The translations under genes and the position numbers were made by a program. A stretch of DNA of 64,000 bases from Emticicia aquatica (GTDB lineage: Bacteria > Bacteroidota > Bacteroidia > Cytophagales > Spirosomataceae): positions 1 to 64,000 of the forward strand of contig NZ_CAKLPY010000004.1 in NCBI RefSeq assembly GCF_923079645.1, in the 5' to 3' direction. This document shows positions 48,330-60,302 of the stretch, one piece after another. The first letter of the stretch is position 1; each line of letters starts with the position of its first letter. The notes beneath the pieces were generated by a model that did no database searches, was not told where the DNA came from, and saw nothing but the letters and a program-made list of their open reading frames with translations.

Positions 48330-51300
48330 TTAGAATGAAAGACTTAAACCTGTATTGATTACACGAGATTGAGGATAATAAACTCCACTTTGAGCAGTAG
48401 CCTCTGGGTCAAACACCTTATTTTTATCAATAGTAAATAGGTTCAAACCATTTACATAGAGTCTTACGCTTCCTAATTTAACTTTATCTGTAAAAGTACT
48501 AGGAACAGTATAACCTAATTCTAAGTTTTTCAAACGAATATAGTTTTTGCTAAACAAATAGTAAGTGTTATTACCATAGTTTCCACCTGTGTAATAGGTA
48601 TCACCTCTACTTGCCAAACGTGGGTCAGTGCTACTTGGATTGTCAATTGACCATCTGTGGTCATAAGAGTATTTCAAGAAGTTACCAATATCACCAGATT
48701 CTGTTTGAATACGAATAGCTGCACCCGAAGCACCTTGAAATAAAATATTCAAGTCAAAGCCTTTGTATTTTACATCTAAAGTTGCACCGAAGTTAAACGT
48801 AGGTGTATCGTTTTGGTCTAATCTAACACGGTCATCACCAGTGATTTTTCCATCACCATTGTAATCCACAAACTTCATATCACCAGGGATAAGTTTTGAA
48901 GTAACCGCCGAGTAATCAATTTTATTAGCATCAATCGCAGCAGCATCTTTAAATACACCATCAGATTGATAAACTAAATAACTATTGATTGGCTTACCTT
49001 CTTGTAATTGGTAACTTGGAGCACCTGGAATTTCATCCATAAATACTACTCTATTTTTAGCATAACCTCCGTTTAATCCAGCTCTGAAAGTCAAAGCATT
49101 TGATGGTTTGCTATTAAATCCAACGTTGAATTCAAATCCACGGTTATCTACTTTTCCTGCATTTACTGGAGGCAATAAAGAGTTAATACCTGATGAAGAA
49201 GGAGTTGAACCAGTTTTTTGAATCAAGATTTGGTCTCTTCTATTGTAGAAATATTCCAAAGTCAAATCAATTTTACTGTTCAAGAAAGTTCCATCTAAAC
49301 CGATGTTGTAATTATTTGCTCTTTCCCAAGTAAAGTTAGGGTTAGCCAAAACTGTTTCTTTCAAAGTAGTTACAACTTGGTTATTGATTGGATATTGTCC
49401 AAAACCATAAGTTGACAAATAAGCATATTCTTGCAATTGGTTGTTGTAATATACTTGGTCATTACCCATTTGCCCGTAAGATGCACGTAGTTTTAAGTAA
49501 TCAATACCTGGTACTTTGAAGAAACTTTCATTTGAAAGGTTCCAACCGATTAATAAACCTGGGAAGAAACCAAATCTACTTGCTTCAGGGAAGATATAAG
49601 AACCATCATAACGATAGATACCTTCTACTAGATATTTTTCTTTATAGTTGTATTGTAAACGACCATAATAACCCAAACGAGCTCTGTTATATGCACTACC
49701 ATCAGTATTTTGTTGAAGTGAACCACCCGCAAAAATTTGGTCAATTGCAGGAGAGATATAGTTTCTTCTGAATGCACTGAAGTTATCACCAGCAAAAGTT
49801 TCTTTTGTTACACCCACTAAAGCTGAGATATTGTTATTTGCACCAATTTTCTTGTCATAAGTCAATGCTGCACTCAAGTTAGTATTCAATACTGAACGAT
49901 AACTTTGTGTCAATCTTGGGTCACTGAAGTTCGAACGAACAGCTCCTTCTAACTTTGGTGTTACGCCATCAGCTTCGTAAGATTGTTTATCCCAATAATA
50001 AAGAGACCAAGGTGTTTGCCATGTTTTGGTTACGCCATTAGTTTTATCAACTGCAGCCGATAAGCTCAATTTCAAACCTTCAATCCAAGGATTCGTGATA
50101 TTTACACCACCATTTGCTTGAATATAATCTGTTGGAGAATCTTGGTAACCGGTTGCATTTGTTGTGATAACGTATGGGTTTTGACCATTTTCAATATCTG
50201 GACCTGGTTTTCCGTTCGGCCAAACTTCTGGCTCAGTTGGACGACCACGCATTAACATTCTGAAGATTGATCCAGCACTCTCAGTTGGATAGCGACGATT
50301 CTCTCTTCTTACCATTATACCTAAGTTGGTATTGATGTATTTATTTACTTTCGCATCAAGATTTGTTCTGAAACTGTATTGTTGGTATCTAGTTGCAGAA
50401 TTTTTGTAATATGCGTCTTGGTCAACATAACCCAAAGATGCCATATATTTAACGGCTTCTGTACCACCTGATAATTGTAAGTTTTGGCGAGTTTGTGGCG
50501 ACCATGTTTTGAATGCATCACCAAACCAATCTGTATCTGGGTATTTCCATGGGTCATTTCCAGCAGCATAACCTTTTACAGCTTCTGGGCTGTAATTAGC
50601 ACTTAATGAGCTTATCCCAGCCGTTGGAGATTTGTAAACACCAGTTGTTTGAATTGCTTGCCAAGCTGAAGACCACTCTCCCGCTGGGATTGATTTATAA
50701 ATCGGCAATTCATTCATAATTGCTGCATACTCAGATGCATTTGCCATTTGAGGTGTTCTTGCAGGTTGAGAAAAACCTTGATTGAAATCATAAGTAATCG
50801 TAGGCTTACCAGATTTTCCTCTTTTTGTTGTTACTAAGATTGCACCGTTCGCTGCTCTAGCACCATAAATCGCCGCTGAGGCATCTTTCAATACTGAGAT
50901 TGACTCAATATCACGTGGGCTTAAACGACCTAAACCACCATCTCTGTCAGGAATACCATCAATTACAACCAATGGGCTACTGTTTCCAAGTGTGTTAGTA
51001 CCACGAATTGAAATTTTAGCACCATCATTACCTGGCTCGCCGCTTGTTTGAATAACAACCAAACCAGGAAGACGACCAGCCAATGAGTTTGAAATATCAA
51101 CCGCTGGTGATTTAATTAATTTCTCGCCTTGTACTGCAACAACTGCACCTGTTACAGTTACTTTTTTCTGAGTACCATAACCAACTACAACTACCTCGCC
51201 AAGAGCCTTGGTATCTGTTTCTAAGCTCACATCAACAACAGAACGGCCATTTACGGCTACTTCTTTTGTCAAAAAACCGATGTATGAAATCACCAATGTG

Positions 51301-51527
51301 GCATTTTTACCTGCCGAAATTGTGTAATCGCCATTAACATCAGAAATACCACCAACATTTGTACCTTTTACTAATATACTTACGCCAGGTAAGCCTTGCC
51401 CTTTGTCATCAGACACTTTGCCTTTGACGCTTTGTGCAATTGCATTAGTAAAGATTGTAAAAATAAACATCAACAAAAGAAAATTCACTTTCCTATTGAG
51501 ATGAATACACCGAGTAGAAATAATCAT
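48330..51527 (-). CDS. SusC/RagA-family TonB-linked outer-membrane transporter
   Basis: I chose ATG 51527 (1065 residues), which starts the signal peptide region MIISTRCIHLNRKVNFLLL and ends at IAQ; a TTG at 51554 is possible. A carboxypeptidase-regulatory-like domain (about 35-110: VKGKVSDDKGQGLPGVSILVKGTN) and a TonB-dependent plug (about 115-220: EVVVVGYGTQKK, ISIRGTNTLGNSSPLVVIDGIP) are followed by a 22-strand barrel ending VINTGLSLSF. It imports a glycan or sugar across the outer membrane using TonB energy with its SusD partner. The upstream 710 bp hold an unusual palindrome and two LacI-type operator candidates. Confidence 0.96.
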   Translation of the reverse strand: MIISTRCIHLNRKVNFLLLMFIFTIFTNAIAQSVKGKVSDDKGQGLPGVSILVKGTNVGGISDVNGDYTISAGKNATLVISYIGFLTKEVAVNGRSVVDVSLETDTKALGEVVVVGYGTQKKVTVTGAVVAVQGEKLIKSPAVDISNSLAGRLPGLVVIQTSGEPGNDGAKISIRGTNTLGNSSPLVVIDGIPDRDGGLGRLSPRDIESISVLKDASAAIYGARAANGAILVTTKRGKSGKPTITYDFNQGFSQPARTPQMANASEYAAIMNELPIYKSIPAGEWSSAWQAIQTTGVYKSPTAGISSLSANYSPEAVKGYAAGNDPWKYPDTDWFGDAFKTWSPQTRQNLQLSGGTEAVKYMASLGYVDQDAYYKNSATRYQQYSFRTNLDAKVNKYINTNLGIMVRRENRRYPTESAGSIFRMLMRGRPTEPEVWPNGKPGPDIENGQNPYVITTNATGYQDSPTDYIQANGGVNITNPWIEGLKLSLSAAVDKTNGVTKTWQTPWSLYYWDKQSYEADGVTPKLEGAVRSNFSDPRLTQSYRSVLNTNLSAALTYDKKIGANNNISALVGVTKETFAGDNFSAFRRNYISPAIDQIFAGGSLQQNTDGSAYNRARLGYYGRLQYNYKEKYLVEGIYRYDGSYIFPEASRFGFFPGLLIGWNLSNESFFKVPGIDYLKLRASYGQMGNDQVYYNNQLQEYAYLSTYGFGQYPINNQVVTTLKETVLANPNFTWERANNYNIGLDGTFLNSKIDLTLEYFYNRRDQILIQKTGSTPSSSGINSLLPPVNAGKVDNRGFEFNVGFNSKPSNALTFRAGLNGGYAKNRVVFMDEIPGAPSYQLQEGKPINSYLVYQSDGVFKDAAAIDANKIDYSAVTSKLIPGDMKFVDYNGDGKITGDDRVRLDQNDTPTFNFGATLDVKYKGFDLNILFQGASGAAIRIQTESGDIGNFLKYSYDHRWSIDNPSSTDPRLASRGDTYYTGGNYGNNTYYLFSKNYIRLKNLELGYTVPSTFTDKVKLGSVRLYVNGLNLFTIDKNKVFDPEATAQSGVYYPQSRVINTGLSLSF

Positions 51528-51583
51528 AGTTTTAATTTTAGAATTGTTAAACAATTAAAAGTTAGGAAATAAAAACAATAATT

Positions 51584-51605
51584 TATTGAATGCTAGCATT
51601 CAATA
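51584..51605. promoter_or_regulatory. Perfect 22-bp palindrome in the susC leader
   Basis: TATTGAATGCT and its exact complement meet at a central CTAG (51584-51605), 57 bp before the susC ATG. It may be an operator for a dimeric regulator or an mRNA hairpin in the leader. It differs from the TGCAAA-type sites. Confidence 0.6.
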
Positions 51606-51808
51606 CTGAACACGCAATCACAATAAAATATGCTTTGCAAAACAACTTTGTGTATAGAGAAACTCAAATAACAGGCTGTAAACATGGCATAAAATACTTT
51701 TAGCAATATAATCAATATAAGCTTTGATGTATGCAAATTGCAATAATAGTATAAACAATACAAGAAATTCTTGGACTATTCATGTCAAAAATTGACTAAA
51801 TTGGACAG

Positions 51809-51822
51809 TGCAAACGTTTGAA
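51809..51822. promoter_or_regulatory. LacI-type operator candidate (site 1)
   Basis: TGCAAACGTTTGAA has a perfect CAAACGTTTG core with the central CG typical of LacI-family operators. It differs from the ideal TGCAAACGTTTGCA at one base. Confidence 0.6.
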
Positions 51823-51850
51823 TCTTAATAATTCAAAGAACTCTAACAGG

Positions 51851-51864
51851 TGCAAACCTTTGCA
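51851..51864. promoter_or_regulatory. LacI-type operator candidate (site 2)
   Basis: TGCAAACCTTTGCA is a palindrome apart from its central two bases and extends to GTGCAAA..TTTGCAC. It lies 42 bp from site 1, four helical turns centre to centre. Confidence 0.6.
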
Positions 51865-52175
51865 CAGATTTGTTTTTTTTGCACATATTTGAGTTTTAAC
51901 GTACCTTTTTTAAGAAAATTAAGCTTTTTTTATCGGCTTACTATAACAATGTGAGTCTAGGCGATGCAAAACTTTAAATTTTCACGCATCAATAGTCTGT
52001 TTTCAATAACAATTAATTCATATTCCTCAACTCTTATCATGGTTGCGTTTGCGTTAATTAATTTTATTCATATAGATTTGTCGAAAAATTAATTACTATT
52101 CTAAAATCTGTATGATGTTTCAATCCTAATATTTCAATTCTTACCAAAGCGAAACCAAACTATTAAACATCTTTG

Positions 52176-52183
52176 TATATTTG
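52176..52183 (+). promoter_or_regulatory. Candidate -7 box for the large CRTAC1-type gene
   Basis: TATATTTG fits TAnnTTTG and lies 54 bp before the chosen ATG at 52238, which argues against the TTG start at 52181 inside the box. Confidence 0.5.
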
Positions 52184-52237
52184 TTTTCTTGTTTTAGTAA
52201 AATCAAATCCGACTGTCATACTCCTACCTTATCAAAA

Positions 52238-55200
52238 ATGAGAATTTCGACATTTATTTATTTAATTATTTTACAAAGTTTCTTCTTAATTGGCTGCGAT
52301 AAATCCATTTCTTCAAACGAAAACGCCGATGCAGAGAGAGAAAAACAGCCAGCTATTTTTACCTTACTATCTCCCGAAAAAACACACATTGATTTCCAAA
52401 ATATCATTAACGAAGGTCTAAATACCAACGTTTTAATGTATGAATATTTCTATAATGGTGGTGGTGTAGCTGTTGGAGACTTAAACGGCGATGGTTTTGA
52501 TGATATTTATTTCACGAGTAATATGCAATCCAATCGTCTTTATCTTAATAAAAAAAACATGGAGTTTCAGGATATTACCGAGCTTGCGGGTGTGGCAGGA
52601 AGAGAAGGCCCTTGGAAAACTGGTGTGACAATGGTTGATATAAATGCTGATGGAAAATTAGATATTTATGTTTGTCATTCAGGAAATTTATTGCCTGAAA
52701 AAAAAGCAAACGAATTGTTTATTAATCAAGGAAATGGAGCTAATGGCATACCAACATTTATAGAGAAAGCTGCTCAATTTGGTTTAGACAGTCCTGCTTC
52801 AAGTACCAACGCATATTTTTTTGATGCAGATAAAGATGGGGATTTGGATTTATTCTTACTAAACCATAATATAAAATCACTTCCAGTTTTAGACGAAGCT
52901 CGAACGGCTGCCTTAACTAAGGTCGATGATGCCATTAGTGGTTCAAGGTTTTATAAAAACGACAAGGGTCTTTTCAAAGATTTCTCTAAACAAGCGGGTA
53001 TTCAAAGTTCGGCTTTATCTTACGGTTTAGGAGCAGGAATAGCCGATTTTAACCAAGATAATTGGCCTGATATTTACGTAAGTAATGATTACGCGGTACC
53101 CGACCGTCTTTATATTAATAATGCAAATAGCCGAAATGGCGAACCATCTTTTAGAGAAGTCAGTAATGAACAATTAGGACATACTTCTAATTTCTCTATG
53201 GGAAATGATGTTGCAGACATTAATAATGATTTATTGCCTGATATTTTTACGCTCGATATGCTTCCAGAAGATAATCGTCGTCAAAAATTATTGATGGCTC
53301 CAGACAATTATGATAAATTTGATTTGAGTGTGAGGTCAGGTTTCCATCATCAATATATGCGAAATATGCTTCAACTAAACAACGGTAATGGCAATTTTAG
53401 CGAAATTGGGCAAATTGCAGGTATTTCAAATACAGATTGGAGTTGGGCTGCACTTTTTGCAGATTATGATAATGATGGTTGGAAAGATTTATACATCACC
53501 AATGGATATTTGCATGATTATACCAACCTTGATTTCTTGAAATATATGGATGATTTCATGGCTAATAAACAAGGCGGTTTTCAACGACAAGATGTACTTG
53601 AATTGGTACAAAAAATGCCTTCATCGAATGTGAAAAATTATATTTTCCGTAATAATGGTAAGCTAAATTTTCAAAATCAAACAACTAATTGGGGGCTTGG
53701 CGAACAGTCTAATAGCAGCGGAGCCGCTTACGTAGATTTAGACAATGACGGAGATTTAGATTTAGTGGTCAATAACATTAATTCACCCGCTTTTATTTAC
53801 CAAAACGAAACAAATAGTAAACTCGGTAATCAGTTTTTGAAAGTCAAATTGGCTGGTGAAAAAGACAACAAAATGGGTATTGGGGCAAAAGTATATTTAT
53901 ATAGCCAAGGCAACACACAATACCAAGAGCAAATGCCAACGCGTGGTTATCAATCAAATGTGAGTTTCACTTTAAATTTTGGTTTAGGAAAAACTGCTAA
54001 AATTGACTCAATAAAAGTACTTTGGAATACTGATAAAAGCCAGGTTTTGAAAAATATTCAGCCAAATCAAACGCTTGTTTTGGAAGAAAAAAATGCAGTT
54101 TTCAATAAAAATATAACGCCAAACCTACCAACTATTTTTGCAGAAATCAACAGTCCAATTGCTTCAACACAAGCAAAAACTACTCAAAATGATTTCAAAA
54201 GACAAAGTTTAATGCCAAACTCACAATCATTCATAAGCCCAATAATGGTTAAGGGCGATATAAATAATGACAAATTAGAGGATGTTTTTGTAGGTGGAAG
54301 TTACGGAAAAGCAAGCGAAATATTTGTTCAGCAAAAAAACGGCAATTTTACTAAGAAACAATTTTCATCAAACCCCAATGCAGATGTGAGCGATGCCGTT
54401 TTCTTCGATGCAAATGGTGATGGATTTCAAGATTTATATGTTGCTCATGGTGGCTACTCAAATTTTACTGAAGACGATGCAAATCTTCAAGACCAATTAT
54501 TTTTGAATAATGGCAAAGGTGATTTTCAACTAAGTGCATCAGCTTTACCAATCATGCTTACAAGTACGGGCTGCGTTCGAGTTGGAGATATTAATAACGA
54601 TTCAAAACCTGACCTTTTTGTTGGAGGAAGAGTAATTCCTGGAAAATATCCTTCAATTCCACGAAGTTATATTTTAATTAATGACGGAAAAGGAAATTTC
54701 AAAGATAATACACAAACCGATTTACAAAATATCGGCATGATAACCGATGCTGCTTTTGTTGATTTGAATAAAGACAAAAAACAAGAATTGGTTGTTGTTG
54801 GGGAATGGATGCCAATAACTGTTTATGAAAATAGTAACGGAAAATTTACCGACCAAACTAAAACCTATTTTGATAAAAATTACAGCGGTTGGTGGAATAA
54901 ATTATTAGTAGAAGACCTCAACGGCGATGGTTCACCTGATTTATTAGTAGGAAATTTAGGTCTTAACAGCCAAGCTAAAGCATCAGCAAATGAACCAGCT
55001 GAACTTTTTTACAAAGATTTCGATGAAAATGGTAGTATCGATCCAATATTGTGTTTTTATGTGCAAGGGAAAAGCTATCCATATCTAACCCGTGATGAAT
55101 TATTAGAGCAAATTGGCTCAAAAAGACCAAAATTCACAAATTATGAAAGTTATTCTAATGCCACTTTAACTGATATTTTTGGCGAAAATGAGTTGAAAGA

Positions 55201-55579
55201 TGCCAAAAAATTAGAAGCTAATTATTTTAAAACAGCTTGTTTTATACAAAATGACAAGGGACAGTTTCAAGAAAAAACTTTACCAATTGAAGCACAATTC
55301 GCCCCTATTTATGCTATTGCATCGCTTGATTATGACCAAGATGGCAAAAAAGATTTGGTTCTTTGTGGTAATTTGAACAAAACTCGCTTGAAATTTGGAA
55401 AATATGATGCTAATTATGGTCTATTGTTAAAAGGGAATGGAAATGGTGTATTTTCGAGTATTCCACAACGCAAATCTGGATTTCACATTCAAGGAGATGT
55501 TAAGTCAATAGTGATTTTGAAAAACACTTTGCTTTTCGGAATAAACCAAGAAACTGTCAAGGCATATTCTTTAAAATAA
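52238..55579 (+). CDS. Large FG-GAP/VCBS plus ASPIC/UnbV lipoprotein (CRTAC1 family)
   Basis: From ATG 52238 the protein has 1113 residues and a clear lipoprotein signal, FFLIGCDK (Cys20). Many DxNxDGxxD repeats follow in two blocks, for example DLNGDGFDDIYFTSN, DINADGKLDIYVCHS, DADKDGDLDLFLLNH, DYDNDGWKDLYITNG, then DINNDKLEDVFVGGS, DANGDGFQDLYVAHG and DLNGDGSPDLLVGNL. Between the blocks lies an ASPIC/UnbV domain (about 540-620: MGIGAKVYLYSQG, LNFGLGKTAKIDSIKVLW). It is roughly twice the length of the 43224 paralogue. Such proteins accompany SusCD pairs in Bacteroidota; the role is unknown, probably surface calcium-binding propellers. It is divergent from susC and upstream of galK. Confidence 0.85.
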   Translation: MRISTFIYLIILQSFFLIGCDKSISSNENADAEREKQPAIFTLLSPEKTHIDFQNIINEGLNTNVLMYEYFYNGGGVAVGDLNGDGFDDIYFTSNMQSNRLYLNKKNMEFQDITELAGVAGREGPWKTGVTMVDINADGKLDIYVCHSGNLLPEKKANELFINQGNGANGIPTFIEKAAQFGLDSPASSTNAYFFDADKDGDLDLFLLNHNIKSLPVLDEARTAALTKVDDAISGSRFYKNDKGLFKDFSKQAGIQSSALSYGLGAGIADFNQDNWPDIYVSNDYAVPDRLYINNANSRNGEPSFREVSNEQLGHTSNFSMGNDVADINNDLLPDIFTLDMLPEDNRRQKLLMAPDNYDKFDLSVRSGFHHQYMRNMLQLNNGNGNFSEIGQIAGISNTDWSWAALFADYDNDGWKDLYITNGYLHDYTNLDFLKYMDDFMANKQGGFQRQDVLELVQKMPSSNVKNYIFRNNGKLNFQNQTTNWGLGEQSNSSGAAYVDLDNDGDLDLVVNNINSPAFIYQNETNSKLGNQFLKVKLAGEKDNKMGIGAKVYLYSQGNTQYQEQMPTRGYQSNVSFTLNFGLGKTAKIDSIKVLWNTDKSQVLKNIQPNQTLVLEEKNAVFNKNITPNLPTIFAEINSPIASTQAKTTQNDFKRQSLMPNSQSFISPIMVKGDINNDKLEDVFVGGSYGKASEIFVQQKNGNFTKKQFSSNPNADVSDAVFFDANGDGFQDLYVAHGGYSNFTEDDANLQDQLFLNNGKGDFQLSASALPIMLTSTGCVRVGDINNDSKPDLFVGGRVIPGKYPSIPRSYILINDGKGNFKDNTQTDLQNIGMITDAAFVDLNKDKKQELVVVGEWMPITVYENSNGKFTDQTKTYFDKNYSGWWNKLLVEDLNGDGSPDLLVGNLGLNSQAKASANEPAELFYKDFDENGSIDPILCFYVQGKSYPYLTRDELLEQIGSKRPKFTNYESYSNATLTDIFGENELKDAKKLEANYFKTACFIQNDKGQFQEKTLPIEAQFAPIYAIASLDYDQDGKKDLVLCGNLNKTRLKFGKYDANYGLLLKGNGNGVFSSIPQRKSGFHIQGDVKSIVILKNTLLFGINQETVKAYSLK

Positions 55580-55593
55580 AAAGATTAAAAATG

Positions 55594-55607
55594 TGCAAAG
55601 CTTTGCA
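55594..55607. promoter_or_regulatory. LacI-type operator candidate (site 3) upstream of galK
   Basis: TGCAAAGCTTTGCA is a perfect 14-bp palindrome sharing TGCAAA..TTTGCA with sites 1 and 2. It lies just after the large CRTAC1-type gene and about 100 bp upstream of the galK -7 box. Confidence 0.6.
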
Positions 55608-55635
55608 ATTATTTAAGTTGGCCAAAAAAGTACAT

Positions 55636-55649
55636 AACAAACGATTGCA
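55636..55649. promoter_or_regulatory. Degenerate LacI-type half-site (site 4)
   Basis: AACAAACGATTGCA matches 11 of 14 bases of TGCAAACGTTTGCA and is 42 bp from site 3, the same spacing as sites 1 and 2. Confidence 0.35.
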
Positions 55650-55706
55650 CGTTGCACTCCAAAGTTTTTCCTCTAAAATAAAGATAATATTAACTAAAAA
55701 AAACAC

Positions 55707-55714
55707 TATTTTTG
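55707..55714 (+). promoter_or_regulatory. Candidate -7 box upstream of galK
   Basis: TATTTTTG fits TAnnTTTG. A start near 55720 would place the hairpin at 55763-55786 inside the galK leader. No clear -33 TTTG. Confidence 0.45.
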
Positions 55715-55762
55715 GTACAGTAGAAAGAATCAAAAGTGATTAAGTTAACAAAACATTAGTAG

Positions 55763-55794
55763 AAGCCCCTAAGTTTCTTGGGGCTTTCTTTTTT
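55763..55794 (+). terminator. Terminator or attenuator before galK
   Basis: aagcccc-t-aag, ttt and ctt-ggggctt form a GC-rich stem with one bulge, followed by tcttttttac. It is 27 bp before the galK ATG and 184 bp after the preceding stop. It may end the CRTAC1-type transcript or attenuate galK. Confidence 0.8.
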
Positions 55795-55820
55795 ACTTTT
55801 AACCACAAATTACGATAATA

Positions 55821-56999
55821 ATGTTTAATGAGCTGATAATTCAAAAATTTGAACATATTTTTGAACATACCCCAACTTATATTGTTAGAGCTCCAGGGCG
55901 AATTAATCTAATTGGGGAACATACAGATTATAATTATGGCTTCGTATTACCGGCTGCTATTGACAAAGCTATTTACTTTGCTGTTTCATTACGTAATGAC
56001 CAAGAATGTCATTTATACGCGTATGATTTGCAAGATTCTATTCAATTTTCATTAAATAATGTTAATAAATCGGATAAAGGATGGGCGAATTTTTTGATTG
56101 GAGTTTTGGCTGAAATCTTAAAAAAAGGTTGTGTAATTCCAACAGGGTTCAACCTAGTTTTTGGTGGAGATGTACCACTAGGAGCTGGATTGTCATCGTC
56201 GGCAGCAGTTGAAAGTGGAATGGGTTTTGCTCTAAATCATCTTTTTAATTTGGGACTTTCAAAACTAGATTTAGCCCTAATTGCTCAAAAAGCTGAACAT
56301 AATTTTGCAGGAGTAAATTGTGGTATAATGGATATGTTTGCTTCAATTCATGGAAAAAAAGACTCAGTTATCAAACTTGATTGTAAGGATTTAAGCTTTC
56401 AATATTTCCCTTTTCATGCACCAAACTATACATTAGTGCTGTGTAATACAGGTGTAAAACACAACCTCGGCGATACCGAATATAACAAACGCAGAGCCGA
56501 ATGTGAAGAAGGTGTGAGTATTATGCAAAACGCTTTTCCACAAATTGAAAGTTTACGAGATGTCTCAGCTCAAATGCTCAGAAGTCAAGCAGATAAATTA
56601 TCTCCAAAAGTATATTGTCGTTGCAAATATATTGTCGAGGAAATTGAGCGAGTAACAGTTGCTTGTGAAGCACTTGAAAAGGATAATTTAGAAGCTTTCG
56701 GTCAAAAAATGTATGAAACACATGAAGGTTTAAGCAAAGAATACGAAGTTAGCTGTCCTGAATTAGATTTTTTGGTTGAACAAACTTTCAACATGAACGG
56801 TGCTGTAATCGGGGCAAGAATGATGGGTGGTGGTTTTGGCGGTTGTACCATCAACTTGGTAAGAAAAAATGCTGTTGACGATTTTATTGATAAAATGACA
56901 ATTGCTTATAAGAATAAGTTTAATAGAGTATTACTGTCTTACAAAATAAACATTACTAACGGAGTAGAAGAAATTAAGCATGTTATGGATCTCGCTTAA
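55821..56999 (+). CDS. galK: Galactokinase
   Basis: The 392-residue GHMP kinase has the galactokinase signature RINLIGEHTDYNYGFVLPAAID (about 26-47), the ATP loop PLGAGLSSSAAVE (about 122-134), catalytic-region NCGIMDMFAS and the C-terminal GGGFGGCTINLV. It phosphorylates galactose to galactose-1-phosphate in the cytosol, the first Leloir step. No galT or galE lies in the window. It is followed 69 bp later by beta-galactosidase on the same strand, consistent with use of galactose freed by that enzyme. Upstream palindromes suggest LacI-type control. Confidence 0.97.
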   Translation: MFNELIIQKFEHIFEHTPTYIVRAPGRINLIGEHTDYNYGFVLPAAIDKAIYFAVSLRNDQECHLYAYDLQDSIQFSLNNVNKSDKGWANFLIGVLAEILKKGCVIPTGFNLVFGGDVPLGAGLSSSAAVESGMGFALNHLFNLGLSKLDLALIAQKAEHNFAGVNCGIMDMFASIHGKKDSVIKLDCKDLSFQYFPFHAPNYTLVLCNTGVKHNLGDTEYNKRRAECEEGVSIMQNAFPQIESLRDVSAQMLRSQADKLSPKVYCRCKYIVEEIERVTVACEALEKDNLEAFGQKMYETHEGLSKEYEVSCPELDFLVEQTFNMNGAVIGARMMGGGFGGCTINLVRKNAVDDFIDKMTIAYKNKFNRVLLSYKINITNGVEEIKHVMDLA

Positions 57000-57056
57000 A
57001 CCAACTCTCTACAAACTGACTTTTACTGGAGTTTTCTTTTAAACTTCATCAAATAA

Positions 57057-60248
<3,192 letters not shown>

Positions 60249-60302
60249 TTTTTTGTAAAAAAAGGTTAAATTGCATCTTGAAGATTACAACAAAATTAAT
60301 CC

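Larger units (their letters stand above)
51528..52237. other. Divergent regulatory region between susC and the large CRTAC1-type gene
   Basis: This is the only gene-free stretch above 300 bp. It contains a 22-bp palindrome near susC, two LacI-operator-like palindromes near the middle and a TATATTTG -7 box close to the plus-strand gene. No exact TAnnTTTG box facing susC was found. No open frame in the region looks coding; the TTG that could extend the plus-strand gene overlaps the promoter box. Confidence 0.7.

Noticed and set aside
52181..52237. A TTG start extending the large CRTAC1-type gene by 19 codons
   Set aside because: It lies inside the TATATTTG promoter box, and the downstream ATG gives a perfect lipoprotein signal.
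55591..55743. A 50-codon ATG frame between the large CRTAC1-type gene and galK
   Set aside because: Its start overlaps the operator palindrome and its end overlaps the -7 box; lysine-rich composition looks like chance in AT-rich DNA. A leader peptide cannot be fully excluded.
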